64,000 nt of DNA from Luteimonas panaciterrae (GTDB lineage: Bacteria > Pseudomonadota > Gammaproteobacteria > Xanthomonadales > Xanthomonadaceae), in the NCBI RefSeq assembly GCF_020511115.1, contig NZ_JAJAVH010000008.1, positions 62,001 through 126,000 on the forward strand, read 5' to 3'. The translations under genes and the position numbers were made by a program. Shown one piece after another: positions 8,329 to 20,613 of this stretch. The notes under the pieces were generated by a model that saw nothing but the letters and a program-made list of their open reading frames with translations, was not told the DNA's origin and searched no databases. Within the stretch, counting starts at the first letter, position 1, and every line of letters starts with the position of its first letter.

Positions 8329-9165
8329 CTATCCATCGATATCGAGATAGCCCACGTGACGGCTGAAATTCAACTCGAGATCGCTCCGCTGGCCGGATCC
8401 GAGCGCCATCAGTTTCGGCACGCGCTTCGACGTGCCAGGCCAGGTGAGTGAGTCGAGGAAGGTGCTGTGGGCATCGTTGATCAGTGCCGCGGGAGGCTCA
8501 TTGCTGCGGGCATTGATGAGACGCTTGGCTTCCGCCAAGGCCTGCTTGTCGAATGAGGCGATCCGGCGCGCGTACGCATCCACGAAGTTTTCAAACTCGG
8601 CATCCGGGATGGCCCGATTGATCCAGCCGTATCTCTCCGCGGTCACCGCGTCGAAATCTTCCGCGCCCAGAATGATTTCGAGCGTGCGACTGCGACCGAC
8701 CAGACGCGGCAGCCGTTCCAGCGCGCCACCACCCGGGATCGCACCGGCACCTACTTCGAAGTGGGCCAGGATCGCTTTCTCCAGGCTGCCGAACCGGATG
8801 TCGCAGGCCAGGGCGAATTCGCTTCCGACACCGCGTGCGCGCCCTCTGATCGCCGCCACGGTGACCACCGGAAGTTTCGCGAAGCGATCCACGAAATCGA
8901 CCCACGGAAACAATCCGTTCGGCAGCGGCGTCAGGATGGTCTCCATTTCGGTCCCGGTGTCGAAATGGGCGATGAAGAACTCCAGGTTCGTGCTATCGAA
9001 GACAACCACGCGCAAATACTGATCGGTCTCCAAGAGTTCCAGGAGCTGCACCAGCTCTTGCACCGTACGCGCATCGAGCATGTTGATTGGCGGGTTGTCG
9101 AAAGAAACGCGCCAATAGGCCGCACTATGGCGGATGATCTTCAGCTGCTGGAAAGTGGTGGTCAT
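8329..9165 (-). CDS. Enoyl-CoA hydratase/isomerase family protein
   Basis: This 278-residue crotonase-fold protein would act on CoA thioesters in the cytoplasm. The oxyanion-hole region IRGRARGVGSEFALACDIRF and the next segment AHFEVGAGAIPGGGALERL are clear. Both glutamates corresponding to the hydratase catalytic pair appear retained (in GSEF and HFEV), although the loops are not typical of a true crotonase. An in-frame ATG at 9207 would add 14 residues without a visible ribosome site; 9165 fits the family start better. It may act in fatty-acid or aromatic catabolism, but no pathway neighbours indicate which. Confidence 0.82.
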   Translation of the reverse strand: MTTTFQQLKIIRHSAAYWRVSFDNPPINMLDARTVQELVQLLELLETDQYLRVVVFDSTNLEFFIAHFDTGTEMETILTPLPNGLFPWVDFVDRFAKLPVVTVAAIRGRARGVGSEFALACDIRFGSLEKAILAHFEVGAGAIPGGGALERLPRLVGRSRTLEIILGAEDFDAVTAERYGWINRAIPDAEFENFVDAYARRIASFDKQALAEAKRLINARSNEPPAALINDAHSTFLDSLTWPGTSKRVPKLMALGSGQRSDLELNFSRHVGYLDIDG

Positions 9166-9577
9166 GGACGGGACAAGCTCGCAAGTTGGCTTGAAGTAAC
9201 GCCGCATACTCAGCCCGAGGCTTTCCCGCTCCAGGGCATGTTTCTACGATCCACGATGGCATCGCGAAGGATCTTGTCGCAATCCTTTCACCACGAAGCC
9301 GAAGGCATTCTTGCATAACCATGACGGGATCGGCGTCGAACAAACCGTTGCGCTCTTTCATGTTTTCGATGTCATGCGATTCTTGCGAATCCGTTTTCAA
9401 AACTCACGGCGAGATAACGAATGGTGGGATGTCATGGATTGCTGGCGTTCCAGGTCGCTGCACCAACCCTGACTGGGAAGCCATGACAAAAAAACCGACG
9501 CGCGAGCGTCGGTCCTTTGAACTGATGATTGGCGAGGAGATCGAAATCTCTGCACGGAGGATTTTCGATCGCCCGCG
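9166..9577. other. Intergenic region without a convincing gene
   Basis: About 410 bases separate the crotonase-like gene from the end of aceE. Apart from the aceE terminator (9487-9513) and whatever promoter serves the crotonase gene, I see no protein-coding pattern. A minus-strand frame of about 90 codons (9125-9400) overlaps the crotonase start, lacks a ribosome site and has no recognisable domain. Confidence 0.6.
9487..9513 (-). terminator. Intrinsic terminator of aceE
   Basis: A perfect 8-bp stem, ACCGACGC and GCGTCGGT with a GCGA loop (9494-9513), is followed on the minus strand by an unbroken run of seven T residues (9488-9494). It lies about 65 bases past the aceE stop codon, in the right orientation. 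This is the clearest Rho-independent terminator in the window. Confidence 0.88.
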
Positions 9578-12268
9578 CTACACCCCGACCGGATTCGGCT
9601 TCTCGCCGTCGATCTTGTACTGCTTGATCGCCCGCGCCACATCCTTGGCCGTCATCTTGCCTTCCGCCGCCAGTGCTGCGATCGCAGCATGGGCGATGTA
9701 ATTGCGGTCGACCTCGAAGTGACGGCGCAGGTTGGCACGCGTGTCGCTGCGGCCGAAGCCGTCGGTGCCAAGCACGGTGTAGCGTTGCGGGACGAAGGCG
9801 CGGATCTGATCAGCGTAGGCGCGCACGTAGTCGGTGGCGGCGATCACCGGGCCCTGGCGTGGTTCCAGCAGTTCGGTGACGTAGGCCTTGCGCGGCGTCT
9901 TGGCTTCCGGATTCAGGCGGTTCCAGCGTTCGGCGTCGAAACCGTCGCGACGCAGTTCGGTGAAGCTCGGGCAGGACCAGATGTCGGCGCTGACGCCGAA
10001 ATCCTTGTCGAGCAGTTCGGCCGCGGCGATGGCTTCGCGCAGGATGGTGCCGCTGCCGAGCAGTTGCACGCGCAGTTCGCCCTTCTTCGGCTTGCCGGCG
10101 TCCTTCAGCAGATACATGCCCTTGATGACGCCCTCGGCCGCGCCTTCCGGCAGGTCCGGGTGCGGGTAGTTCTCGTTCATCAGGGTGAGGTAGTAGTACT
10201 CGTCCTGCTGTTCGTCGAGCATGCGGTGCATGCCGTGCTGCAGGATCACCGCGACCTCGCCGGCGAAGGTGGGATCGTAGGCGCGGCAGTTCGGGATCGC
10301 GCCCGCGAGCAGGTGCGAATGACCGTCCTCGTGCTGCAGGCCTTCACCGTTGAGCGTGGTGCGGCCGGCGGTGCCACCGAGCAGGAAGCCGCGCGCGCGC
10401 ATGTCGGCCGCCTGCCAGGCGCTGTCGCCGATACGCTGGAAGCCGAACATCGAGTAGTAGATGTAGAACGGCAGCAGCGGCAGGTCGTTGGTGCTGTAGC
10501 TGGTGGCCGCCGCCATCCACGAGGAGAACGCGCCCGCTTCGGAGATGCCTTCTTCCAGCACCTGTCCGGCGGCGTCCTCGCGGTAGAACATCAGCTGGTC
10601 GGCGTCGACCGGCTTGTACTTCTGCCCTTGCGGCGCGTAGATGCCGAGCTGGCGGAACAGACCTTCCATGCCGAAGGTGCGCGCCTCGTCGGCGACGATC
10701 GGCACCACGCGCGGGCCGATCTGCTTGTCGCGCAGGATGATCGCCAGGCTCTGCACGAACGCCATCGTGGTACTGATCTCGCGATCGCCGGTGCTCTTGA
10801 GCAGGCGTTCGAAGGATTCGATCTTCGGCGCGGTGAAGGTCTGCGTGCTCTTGCGGCGACGCTGCGGCAGGAAGCCGCCGAGCGCGCGGCGGCGCTCGAG
10901 CAGGTATTCGACTTCCGGCGACTTCTCGCCCGGATGATAGAACGGCACCTGATGATCGCCGAGCTGCGCGTCGGTCACCGGAATGTTGAAGCGGTCGCGG
11001 AACGCGCGCACCGCCTCGTCGTCGAGCTTCTTGGTCTGATGCGTGGGATTGAGCGCCTCGCCCGCCGCGCCCATGCCGTAGCCCTTCACCGTCTTGGCGA
11101 GGATCACGGTCGGCTGGCCCTTGGTCTCGACCGCGTTCTGGTAGGCGGCGTAGACCTTGTGCGGATCGTGGCCGCCGCGGTTGAGACGCCAGATGTCATC
11201 GTCGCTGAGATTGGCGACCATGGCGAGCGTTTCCGGATACTTGCCGAAGAAATGCTCGCGCGTGTACGCGCCGCCGAAGGCCTTGCAGTTCTGGTATTCG
11301 CCGTCGACGGTTTCCATCATCAGCTTCTTGAGGATGCCCTGGCTGTCTTTCGCCAGCAGCGGATCCCAGTAGCTGCCCCAGACGGTCTTCACCACGTTCC
11401 AGCCGGCGCCGCGGAACTGGCCCTCCAGTTCCTGGATGATCTTGCCGTTGCCGCGCACCGGGCCGTCGAGACGCTGCAGATTGCAGTTGACGACGAAGAC
11501 GAGATTGTCGAGGCCTTCGCGACCGGCGACCGAGATCGCGCCGAGCGATTCGGGCTCGTCGGTTTCGCCGTCGCCGAGGAAGCACCACACCTTGCGGTCG
11601 CTCTTGGGCATCAGGCCGCGCGCTTCCAGGTATTTCCAGTTGCGCGCCTGATAGATCGCGGCGATCGGGCCGAGGCCCATGCTCACGGTCGGCGTCTGCC
11701 AGAACTCGGGCATCAGCCAGGGATGCGGATACGAGCTGACACCGCGGCCGTCGACTTCCATGCGGAAATGGTCAAGCTGCGATTCGCTCAGACGGCCTTC
11801 GAGGAAGGCGCGGGAATAGATGCCCGGCGAGCTGTGGCCCTGCACGTAAAGCAGATCGCCCGGATGCGAATCGCTCGGTGCGCGCCAGAAATGATTGAAG
11901 CCGACGTCGTAAAGCGTCGCGCTGGAAGCGAAGCTGGCGATGTGGCCGCCGAGATCGCCGGGCTTGCGATTGGCGCGTACCACCATCGCCATCGCGTTCC
12001 AGCGGATGATCGAACGGATGCGCCACTCCATCGTCGCATCGCCCGGCATCCTCGGTTCCAGGTGCGCGGGGATGGTGTTGATGTACTCGGTGGTGGGCGC
12101 GAACGGCAGGTGTGCGCCGGCGCGGCGGGTGAGTTCCACCATGCCTTCCAGCAGCTGATGCGCGCGTTCGGGGCCATCGGCGTCGATGACGGCCTTGATC
12201 GATTCGATCCACTCCCGCGACTCGGTCGGGTCGGGATCGTTCTGCAGCATCTGTTCCAGCCAATTCAT
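9578..12268 (-). CDS. aceE: Pyruvate dehydrogenase E1 component, homodimeric type
   Basis: AceE decarboxylates pyruvate with thiamine diphosphate and passes the acetyl group to the lipoyl E2. The 896-residue length is that of the single-chain, homodimeric E1 of Gammaproteobacteria. The thiamine-diphosphate motif is visible as GDGETDEPES followed about 25 residues later by VNCN (roughly residues 230-265). Other landmarks are HSSPGIYSRAFLEGRL near residue 145 and the transketolase-like domain from about residue 480. A GGAG ribosome site precedes the ATG. The E2 and E3 genes are not adjacent. A strong terminator follows the gene. Confidence 0.97.
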   Translation of the reverse strand: MNWLEQMLQNDPDPTESREWIESIKAVIDADGPERAHQLLEGMVELTRRAGAHLPFAPTTEYINTIPAHLEPRMPGDATMEWRIRSIIRWNAMAMVVRANRKPGDLGGHIASFASSATLYDVGFNHFWRAPSDSHPGDLLYVQGHSSPGIYSRAFLEGRLSESQLDHFRMEVDGRGVSSYPHPWLMPEFWQTPTVSMGLGPIAAIYQARNWKYLEARGLMPKSDRKVWCFLGDGETDEPESLGAISVAGREGLDNLVFVVNCNLQRLDGPVRGNGKIIQELEGQFRGAGWNVVKTVWGSYWDPLLAKDSQGILKKLMMETVDGEYQNCKAFGGAYTREHFFGKYPETLAMVANLSDDDIWRLNRGGHDPHKVYAAYQNAVETKGQPTVILAKTVKGYGMGAAGEALNPTHQTKKLDDEAVRAFRDRFNIPVTDAQLGDHQVPFYHPGEKSPEVEYLLERRRALGGFLPQRRRKSTQTFTAPKIESFERLLKSTGDREISTTMAFVQSLAIILRDKQIGPRVVPIVADEARTFGMEGLFRQLGIYAPQGQKYKPVDADQLMFYREDAAGQVLEEGISEAGAFSSWMAAATSYSTNDLPLLPFYIYYSMFGFQRIGDSAWQAADMRARGFLLGGTAGRTTLNGEGLQHEDGHSHLLAGAIPNCRAYDPTFAGEVAVILQHGMHRMLDEQQDEYYYLTLMNENYPHPDLPEGAAEGVIKGMYLLKDAGKPKKGELRVQLLGSGTILREAIAAAELLDKDFGVSADIWSCPSFTELRRDGFDAERWNRLNPEAKTPRKAYVTELLEPRQGPVIAATDYVRAYADQIRAFVPQRYTVLGTDGFGRSDTRANLRRHFEVDRNYIAHAAIAALAAEGKMTAKDVARAIKQYKIDGEKPNPVGV

Positions 12269-12405
12269 GGGGGAGGCTCCGCCGCGGCCTGCGGCCGCAT
12301 TCCAGGGTCGTTATTTAGAGCACCGATTCTAACAGGGGTGGCTGGCCCGCCATACGGGCGTCTGGTTCGACGCTGTGTTCCGTCCCGCGGCGATGTGATC
12401 GCGGT

Positions 12406-13185
12406 TCAGTCCCGCCCGGCCTGAAGCAGCGCGAGATAGACCTCGCCTCTGAGCGCTTCCGGCGTTCCGGAAAAGGCGGCGAGCGATTTGACCAGCCAGC
12501 GGAACTTGCGGTCGCGGCGACGATGCAACATGCGCATCGGATCGCTCACGCTGCCTTCCCAGCGATCCTCGAAACCGGCTTCCCGCCAGCAACGCCGCAG
12601 CACCACCGGCGCCAGCGGCATGATGTGGCCCTCCTCGCGATAATCCGTGTCTCGGAACCACTGGAACACGCCCTGCTGCAGGAACATGGCCTGCGAGACC
12701 GGATTGGCGAGGTTTGGCGTCGAGATCAGCAGATAGCCACCCGGTTCGAGCAGTTGGCGGCATTGCCGGAAGAAGTGGTGCGGGTTTTCCAGATGCTCCA
12801 CCAGTTCCAGCGCGATTACCGCCGAGAAACGCTGCGTCAGTCGCGCCGCGAAATCCTGGTTCAGATCCAGCTCGACGAAGGGAATTTGCTCGCGCGGCGT
12901 GAAACTGTTCGCGAACAGATCGCTCGCCGTCACCCGATAGCCGTGATCGGCCAGACGCAGGCTCATCGCGCCGCCGCCGGCGCCCAGCTCCAGGACCTGC
13001 ACCGCATCGGATGGCGGCAACGTAGCAGTCAGGCGTTCGAAAGCCAGTTCGTGCAGGCCCGGTGCCGCGAAGATCGGAATGTTCCGGTAGGTCGTGGCGA
13101 ACTGCCTGTCGTCGAAGCGGTCGCGGAAATTGCGCGCCCGTTCGCTGGCGATCTCATGCGTTTTGTTGGAATCCGGCACGCCCAC
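12406..13185 (-). CDS. SAM-dependent class I methyltransferase
   Basis: This protein of about 259 residues has a Rossmann-like methyltransferase fold. Motif I is VLELGAGGGAMSLRLAD (about residues 64-80), motif II includes VTASDLFA, and the acidic motif IALELVEHLENP and LLEPGGYLLISTPN follow. It resembles UbiG/Methyltransf_11-type enzymes; the acceptor is unknown. The first possible start is a GTG at 13185; a second GTG two codons later (13177-13179) has better spacing from a GGGAG sequence. It begins only 13 bases after the maeB stop, so it is probably co-transcribed with maeB. Confidence 0.85.
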   Translation of the reverse strand: MGVPDSNKTHEIASERARNFRDRFDDRQFATTYRNIPIFAAPGLHELAFERLTATLPPSDAVQVLELGAGGGAMSLRLADHGYRVTASDLFANSFTPREQIPFVELDLNQDFAARLTQRFSAVIALELVEHLENPHHFFRQCRQLLEPGGYLLISTPNLANPVSQAMFLQQGVFQWFRDTDYREEGHIMPLAPVVLRRCWREAGFEDRWEGSVSDPMRMLHRRRDRKFRWLVKSLAAFSGTPEALRGEVYLALLQAGRD

Positions 13186-13198
13186 TCCCGCAGTGGTT

Positions 13199-15523
13199 TC
13201 AGGTCATCTCGTCGCGCATCACGCGTCCGGTGGTCTCGCTGGCCTCGCGCTGCAGCTTTCGGATTTGCGCCTCGACGGCCGCGATCGCGGTCATGTTGAC
13301 CACACGCCGCACCGTCGAAGCTGGCGTGAGGATGTGTGCCGGACTGGAAATGCCCATCAGGATCGGCCCGATCGCCACGCCATCGGTCATCACCCGCACC
13401 ATGTTGTAAGTGATGTTGGCGGCATCGAGATTGGGCATCACGAACAGATTGGCGCGGCCGGACAGCGTGGTGTTGGGGAACATACGCTGGCGCAGGGTTT
13501 CGTCCCACGCGGTGTCGCCCTGCATTTCGCCGTCCACTTCCAGACGCGGCATGCGCCGATTGAGGATTTCGCGCACGCGCCGCATCTTGGCCGCGCTCGG
13601 GTTGTCGTGGCTGCCGAAGTTGGAATGCGACAGCAGCGCCACCTTCGGCTCGATGCCGAACAGTTTCAGGCGATAGCTGGCCTGCAGCGTCGCCTCGGCG
13701 ATCTGCTCGGCGGTGGGATCGACCTGCACGTGGGTGTCGAGGAAGAACCAGGCGCCGTGCTGATTGATCACACCGGTCATCGCCGAGGTGCTCTGCACGC
13801 CGGGATCGAGCGGAATCACGCTGCGCACGTAGCCGAGCTTCTTGTGGAAGCGGCCGACCAGGCCACTGATGAGGGCATCGGCTTCGCCGCGCTGCAGCAT
13901 CACTGCGGCAATCAGGGTCGGACGCGAGCGCATCAGATTCTTGGCCGCGGCCGGCGTGACACCGCGACGCTCGGTGAGCGCGTGGTAGTACTGCCAGTAT
14001 TCGTTGAAGCGCGGATCGTCGTTGATGTTGGTCAACTCGAAGTCGACGCCCGCGCGCAGGCGCAGGCCGAGGCGCTGGATGCGCGTCTCGATCACATCGG
14101 GACGGCCGATCAGGATCGGATAGGCGAGCTGCTCGTCGACCACCGTCTGCACCGCGCGCAGCACGGTTTCTTCCTCGCCTTCGGCGTAGACCACGCGCTG
14201 CTTGTCGGAACGCGCGCGGTCGTAGACCGGCTTCATGATCAGGCCGGTGCGGTAGATGAACTGACCCAGCTTCTCGAGATACGCCGGCATGTCCTCGATC
14301 GGGCGCAACGCGATGCCGGAATCCATCGCCGCCTTCGCCACCGCGGGCGCGAGCACGATCAGCAGGCGCGGATCGAACGGGCGCGGAATGATGTAGTCGG
14401 GACCGAAGGTCGGCACCTCGCCGCCGTAGGCACTGCCGAGATCGGAGGATTCCATGCGCGCCAGCTTGGCGATGGCGCGCACGCAGGCCAGCTTCATCGC
14501 TTCGTTGATCTCGGTGGCGCCGACATCGAGCGCGCCACGGAAGATGTACGGGAAGCACAGCGCGTTGTTGACCTGGTTCGGATAGTCCGAACGGCCGGTG
14601 GCGACGATGCAGTCCGGGCGCACCCGCTTCGCCTCCTCCGGCAAGATTTCCGGATAGGGATTGGCGAGCGCGAGGATGATCGGCTTGTCGGCCATCGTCG
14701 CGACCATTTCCGGCTTGAGCACGCCGCCCGCCGACAGGCCGAGGAACACGTCGGCGCCAATCATGATCTCCGCCAGCGTGCGCTTGTCGGTATCGCGCGC
14801 GTAGCGCTGCTTGTCCGGGTCCATGTGATCGCGACCGGTGTAGAGCACGCCGTCGCGATCCACCGCCAGGATGTTCTCCGGCTTCATGCCCAGCGCGACC
14901 AGCATGTCGAGGCAGGCGATGCCGGCGGCGCCGGCACCGGAAGTGGCCAGCTTCACGTCCTCGATCTTCTTGCCGGCGACTTCCAGCGCGTTGAGCACGG
15001 CCGCGCCGACGATGATCGCGGTGCCGTGCTGATCGTCGTGGAACACCGGAATGTTCATGCGCTCGCGCAGCTTGCGCTCGACGATGAAGCATTCCGGCGC
15101 CTTGATGTCCTCGAGATTGATGCCGCCGAAGGTCGGTTCGAGCGAGGCGATGATGTCGACCAGCTTGTCGGGATCGCGCTCGTCGACCTCGATATCGAAC
15201 ACGTCGATGCCGGCGAACTTCTGGAACAGCACGCCCTTGCCTTCCATCACCGGCTTGCCGGCGAGCGGGCCGATGTCGCCGAGCCCGAGCACCGCGGTGC
15301 CGTTGCTGATCACCGCGACCAGGTTGCCGCGCGCGGTCAGCGTGCTGGCCTGGTTGGGATCGGCGGCGATCGCCTCGCAGGCGTAGGCGACGCCCGGCGA
15401 ATAGGCCAGGGCCAGATCGCGCTGCGTCACCATCGGTTTGGTGGGGGCGACCCTGATCTTGCCGGGCGGACTGAGTCGGTGATAGTCGAGCGCGGCGGTT
15501 TTCAGGTCGTGGTCGTCGGACAT
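13199..15523 (-). CDS. maeB: NADP-dependent malic enzyme with C-terminal phosphotransacetylase-like domain
   Basis: MaeB oxidatively decarboxylates malate to pyruvate, yielding NADPH and feeding acetyl-CoA and anabolism. The 774-residue length matches the MaeB hybrid class. The N-terminal malic enzyme half (to about residue 430) shows [12 protein letters not shown], the metal-site HDDQHGTAI motif and the NAD(P)-binding [11 protein letters not shown] segment. The C-terminal half is phosphate acetyltransferase-like, with [14 protein letters not shown] near its start; in known MaeB proteins this part is regulatory, sensing acetyl-CoA, rather than catalytic. It lies upstream of a methyltransferase gene and aceE on the same strand, grouping enzymes around the pyruvate node. 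Confidence 0.96.
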   Translation of the reverse strand: MSDDHDLKTAALDYHRLSPPGKIRVAPTKPMVTQRDLALAYSPGVAYACEAIAADPNQASTLTARGNLVAVISNGTAVLGLGDIGPLAGKPVMEGKGVLFQKFAGIDVFDIEVDERDPDKLVDIIASLEPTFGGINLEDIKAPECFIVERKLRERMNIPVFHDDQHGTAIIVGAAVLNALEVAGKKIEDVKLATSGAGAAGIACLDMLVALGMKPENILAVDRDGVLYTGRDHMDPDKQRYARDTDKRTLAEIMIGADVFLGLSAGGVLKPEMVATMADKPIILALANPYPEILPEEAKRVRPDCIVATGRSDYPNQVNNALCFPYIFRGALDVGATEINEAMKLACVRAIAKLARMESSDLGSAYGGEVPTFGPDYIIPRPFDPRLLIVLAPAVAKAAMDSGIALRPIEDMPAYLEKLGQFIYRTGLIMKPVYDRARSDKQRVVYAEGEEETVLRAVQTVVDEQLAYPILIGRPDVIETRIQRLGLRLRAGVDFELTNINDDPRFNEYWQYYHALTERRGVTPAAAKNLMRSRPTLIAAVMLQRGEADALISGLVGRFHKKLGYVRSVIPLDPGVQSTSAMTGVINQHGAWFFLDTHVQVDPTAEQIAEATLQASYRLKLFGIEPKVALLSHSNFGSHDNPSAAKMRRVREILNRRMPRLEVDGEMQGDTAWDETLRQRMFPNTTLSGRANLFVMPNLDAANITYNMVRVMTDGVAIGPILMGISSPAHILTPASTVRRVVNMTAIAAVEAQIRKLQREASETTGRVMRDEMT

Positions 15524-15636
15524 TCGGAGAAGGCGGCGGGGGACCGCGGAGCGAAGACGGGACCGTAGTCTAAGGCAACGCCTGCCGGGCCAGCATCGTT
15601 GCGCGCCCTTGCAGGCGCATCCGCCTCACGTTTCCG

Positions 15637-18276
<2,640 letters not shown>

Positions 18277-18285
18277 GAAATCTAT

Positions 18286-18305
18286 ATTGCACTATTGTAT
18301 ACAAT
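18286..18305. promoter_or_regulatory. Candidate GntR operator in the acnD/GntR divergent promoter
   Basis: The sequence ATTGCACTATTGTATACA (18286-18303) overlaps a perfect 12-bp palindrome, ATTGTATACAAT (18294-18305). A near copy, ATTGCACTAATTATACAT, lies in front of prpF at 20532-20549, identical at 15 of 18 positions. Both sit in AT-rich gaps within otherwise GC-rich DNA, 10 to 30 bases before the start codons. The GntR protein encoded here is the obvious candidate ligand. Confidence 0.7.
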
Positions 18306-18346
18306 AATACATTAAAGACCGGAACGGCCGAATCACCGTATCGGCT

Positions 18347-19339
18347 ATGCTTCAGCCTCCCTTTCGCCCGTCCAGACACATCGCCGTGTCCGCCGTCGCC
18401 AAAAAACGTAAGCCCGCCCGCCAGGCATCCGCGCCTGCGTCGGCCGGCGCCTTGAGTTCGGTGCAATCCGAAGTAGTGGGGCGGATCGTGTCGATCGCCC
18501 GCACCGAACGCCTCGATGCCGGCACCAAGCTCATCGGCAGCGCGCTTGCCGAGCGCATCGGCGTCTCGCGCTCTCCGGTGAATGCCGCGCTCAACTATCT
18601 GGTGCGGCGCGGCCTCGCTTCGCACGATGCCAATGTCGGCTTCACCCTTTCGGCAACCCAGACGGAACTGGCAGCGCTGGCACGCGAATTGTCCGAAGTG
18701 TCCGGCGACCCGCTGTATCTACAGATCGCGCACGATCGGCGCGAACGCGCATTGCCGGACAGCATCAGCGAAACCGAACTCATGCGCCGCTATGGCGCCA
18801 CGCGTCACGAGATTCGCCGCGTCCTGGCCCGCGCCTCCGGCGAAGGCTGGATAGGACGCCGCCTTGGTCATGGCTGGACCTTCCAACCGATGATCGATTC
18901 GGCCTCCGCCTACGAGGAAAGCTACGTCTTCCGCGCGACGATCGAGCCGATGAGCCTGCTCAGCCCGTGGTTCCGTCCCGATCCCGAAGCACTGGCCGAT
19001 CTGCGCAAGGAGCAGGAATACATCGTCAACGGCGGCTATGCCGAGATGACGCCGATCGAGCTGTTCGAAGCCAATCGCCGCTTTCACGAAACCCTGGCGG
19101 CCTGGTCGGGCAACCGGTTCATCCTGCAATCGTTGGAACGCGTCGATTCGCTGCGTCGCCTGATCGAATACGGAATGACCAGCGACCGGCCCGCACGCAG
19201 CAAGCATGCCGCCCAGCACCTCAAGATCCTCAAAGCGATCGAGGCCGGAGATGCCATCGGTGCCGCGACGCGGATGCGCGAGCATCTCGAGGACGCCCGC
19301 CGCGACAAGGTGCGCGAAGTCGCCGCGACGCTGGGCTGA
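18347..19339 (+). CDS. GntR-family (FadR-like) transcriptional regulator of the acnD-prpF locus
   Basis: This 330-residue regulator has a basic N-terminal extension (about residues 17-30, KKRKPARQ), then a winged helix-turn-helix (about 45-105, with IGVSRSPVNAALNYLVRRGL). A second helix-turn-helix-like stretch follows (about 140-172, RRYGATRHEIRRVLARASGEGW). The C-terminal FCD-type effector domain (about 180-315) contains the helical FEANRRFHETLAAWSGNRF segment typical of that fold, which often binds carboxylates through a metal. It is divergent from acnD with a 70-bp gap holding a palindromic site. The same site precedes prpF, so it probably controls both. Confidence 0.85.
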   Translation: MLQPPFRPSRHIAVSAVAKKRKPARQASAPASAGALSSVQSEVVGRIVSIARTERLDAGTKLIGSALAERIGVSRSPVNAALNYLVRRGLASHDANVGFTLSATQTELAALARELSEVSGDPLYLQIAHDRRERALPDSISETELMRRYGATRHEIRRVLARASGEGWIGRRLGHGWTFQPMIDSASAYEESYVFRATIEPMSLLSPWFRPDPEALADLRKEQEYIVNGGYAEMTPIELFEANRRFHETLAAWSGNRFILQSLERVDSLRRLIEYGMTSDRPARSKHAAQHLKILKAIEAGDAIGAATRMREHLEDARRDKVREVAATLG

Positions 19340-19360
19340 GCGGCATCCACCACTCGATCG

Positions 19361-20512
19361 CTACAGACGATCGGGCACCAGGACCACGCCTTCCATCAAT
19401 CTGCGGGCTGACCGGCTCACGGCCACCTGCGTGATGCGCCAGGCGCCGTCTTGCTCGATGGCCTGCGCGCCAACCTCCAACATTCCGGAAGGATGGCCGA
19501 GTCGCACGCACGACACTGTCTTGCCGAGAAGCCGGCTGACCACCGTCCCCGGAACCGCGGCCGCCGAAGCGATCGCGACGGCACCGGTGCCGGTCATGGC
19601 ATGGTGCAGCCTGCCCATCGAGAAGATGCGCGCGAGCATGTCGATTTCGGAGGACAGGATCTGCTTGCCGCTTGAAGCCTTGTACTCGGCCGGCGGCGCG
19701 AAGAAGGCGAGCTTCGGCGTGTGCGGTCGGGTGCGCATGGCCTCCTCGGCGCTACGCGCCAATCCCATCGCCACGGCGCCGTGCGCGCGAATCGTCTCGG
19801 CCTTGTCGAGCAACGCCTGATCGCCGTTCACATTCGCCTGCAGTTCGGTGCCCGCAAGCCCCAGCACCGCGGCATCCACGAAGACATGCGGATTGCCCGC
19901 GTTGATCAGCGTCGCCTCTACTTGGCCGATACCCGGCACTTCGAGCACGGTGATCGGCGCGCCGCCGGGAAACATCGACCCATCCTCTTCGTCGGCGCCT
20001 GGATCCATGAATTCCAGAAGAATCTCGGCGGCGGGAAATGTCACGCCATCGAGCAGATAGTCTCCGGTCTCCACGACCTCTCCGTCAGCCATGGGAACGT
20101 GCGCGATGATCTTCTTCCCGATGTTGGCCTGCCAGATGACGACACGGGCCGTACCGTTCTTCGGAACGTCGATCAAGCCTCGCTGGATCGCGAAGGGCGC
20201 GACGGCCGAAGTCAGATTGCCGCAGTTACCGCTCCAGTCGATCGTCGCCTCCCGCACCGCGACGGCACCGAACAGGTAATCGACATCGCAATCCGGCCGC
20301 GTACTGCGGCTGACCAGCACCACCTTGCTCGTGCTGGATGTCGCGCCACCCATGCCGTCGATCTGCTGGCCATAAGGATCCGGGCTGCCGGTGACGCGCA
20401 ACAGCACCGCATCGCGTTCCGCCGCGTCGGCCGGAAGATCGGATGGCACGAAGAACACGCCCTTGCTGGTTCCGCCGCGCATGTAGGTTGCGGGAATCGG
20501 ACGCTGCGGCAT
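19361..20512 (-). CDS. prpF: PrpF-family isomerase (AcnD partner)
   Basis: This 383-residue protein belongs to the PrpF family, with the diaminopimelate epimerase fold. The hallmark YMRGGTSKGVFF occurs at residues 10-21, and SGNCGNL and TGTGAVAIASAA are also seen. PrpF acts with AcnD in methylcitrate breakdown by isomerising the methylaconitate product. The Shewanella enzyme was crystallised with trans-aconitate and can convert it to cis-aconitate. Relatives catalyse 4-oxalomesaconate tautomerisation. The ATG at 20512 fits family length; an in-frame GTG at 20524 is less likely. The gene ends 21 bases from the convergent GntR gene and has its own promoter with a GntR-site copy. Confidence 0.9.
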   Translation of the reverse strand: MPQRPIPATYMRGGTSKGVFFVPSDLPADAAERDAVLLRVTGSPDPYGQQIDGMGGATSSTSKVVLVSRSTRPDCDVDYLFGAVAVREATIDWSGNCGNLTSAVAPFAIQRGLIDVPKNGTARVVIWQANIGKKIIAHVPMADGEVVETGDYLLDGVTFPAAEILLEFMDPGADEEDGSMFPGGAPITVLEVPGIGQVEATLINAGNPHVFVDAAVLGLAGTELQANVNGDQALLDKAETIRAHGAVAMGLARSAEEAMRTRPHTPKLAFFAPPAEYKASSGKQILSSEIDMLARIFSMGRLHHAMTGTGAVAIASAAAVPGTVVSRLLGKTVSCVRLGHPSGMLEVGAQAIEQDGAWRITQVAVSRSARRLMEGVVLVPDRL

Positions 20513-20531
20513 CTGGCTCTCCACGACATTA

Positions 20532-20559
20532 ATTGCACTAATTATACATAAAATGCAAT
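20532..20559. promoter_or_regulatory. Candidate GntR operator before prpF
   Basis: ATTGCACTAATTATACAT (20532-20549) repeats the sequence found before acnD. Here it is also part of a 28-bp inverted arrangement whose ends are ATTGCA (20532-20537) and TGCAAT (20554-20559). It lies 20 bases upstream of the prpF ATG and 55 bases upstream of the divergent binding-protein-like gene, so one regulator could control both. Confidence 0.68.
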
Positions 20560-20613
20560 AATGGGCATGGTCTCACGCTCCGAATCCATACCGCCCCCTG
20601 CTTCGCGCACGCC

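Noticed and set aside
9125..9400. A 91-codon minus-strand frame between the crotonase-like gene and aceE.
   Set aside because: It overlaps the crotonase start, has no ribosome site and shows no recognisable domain.
9689..12424. A 911-codon open frame antisense to aceE, and similar long antisense frames opposite maeB (13094-15568), acnD (15823-18315) and the porin-citrate operon (24760-27399).
   Set aside because: GC-rich codon usage in the real genes removes stop codons from the complementary frame. The antisense products have low-complexity composition, no domains and no ribosome sites.
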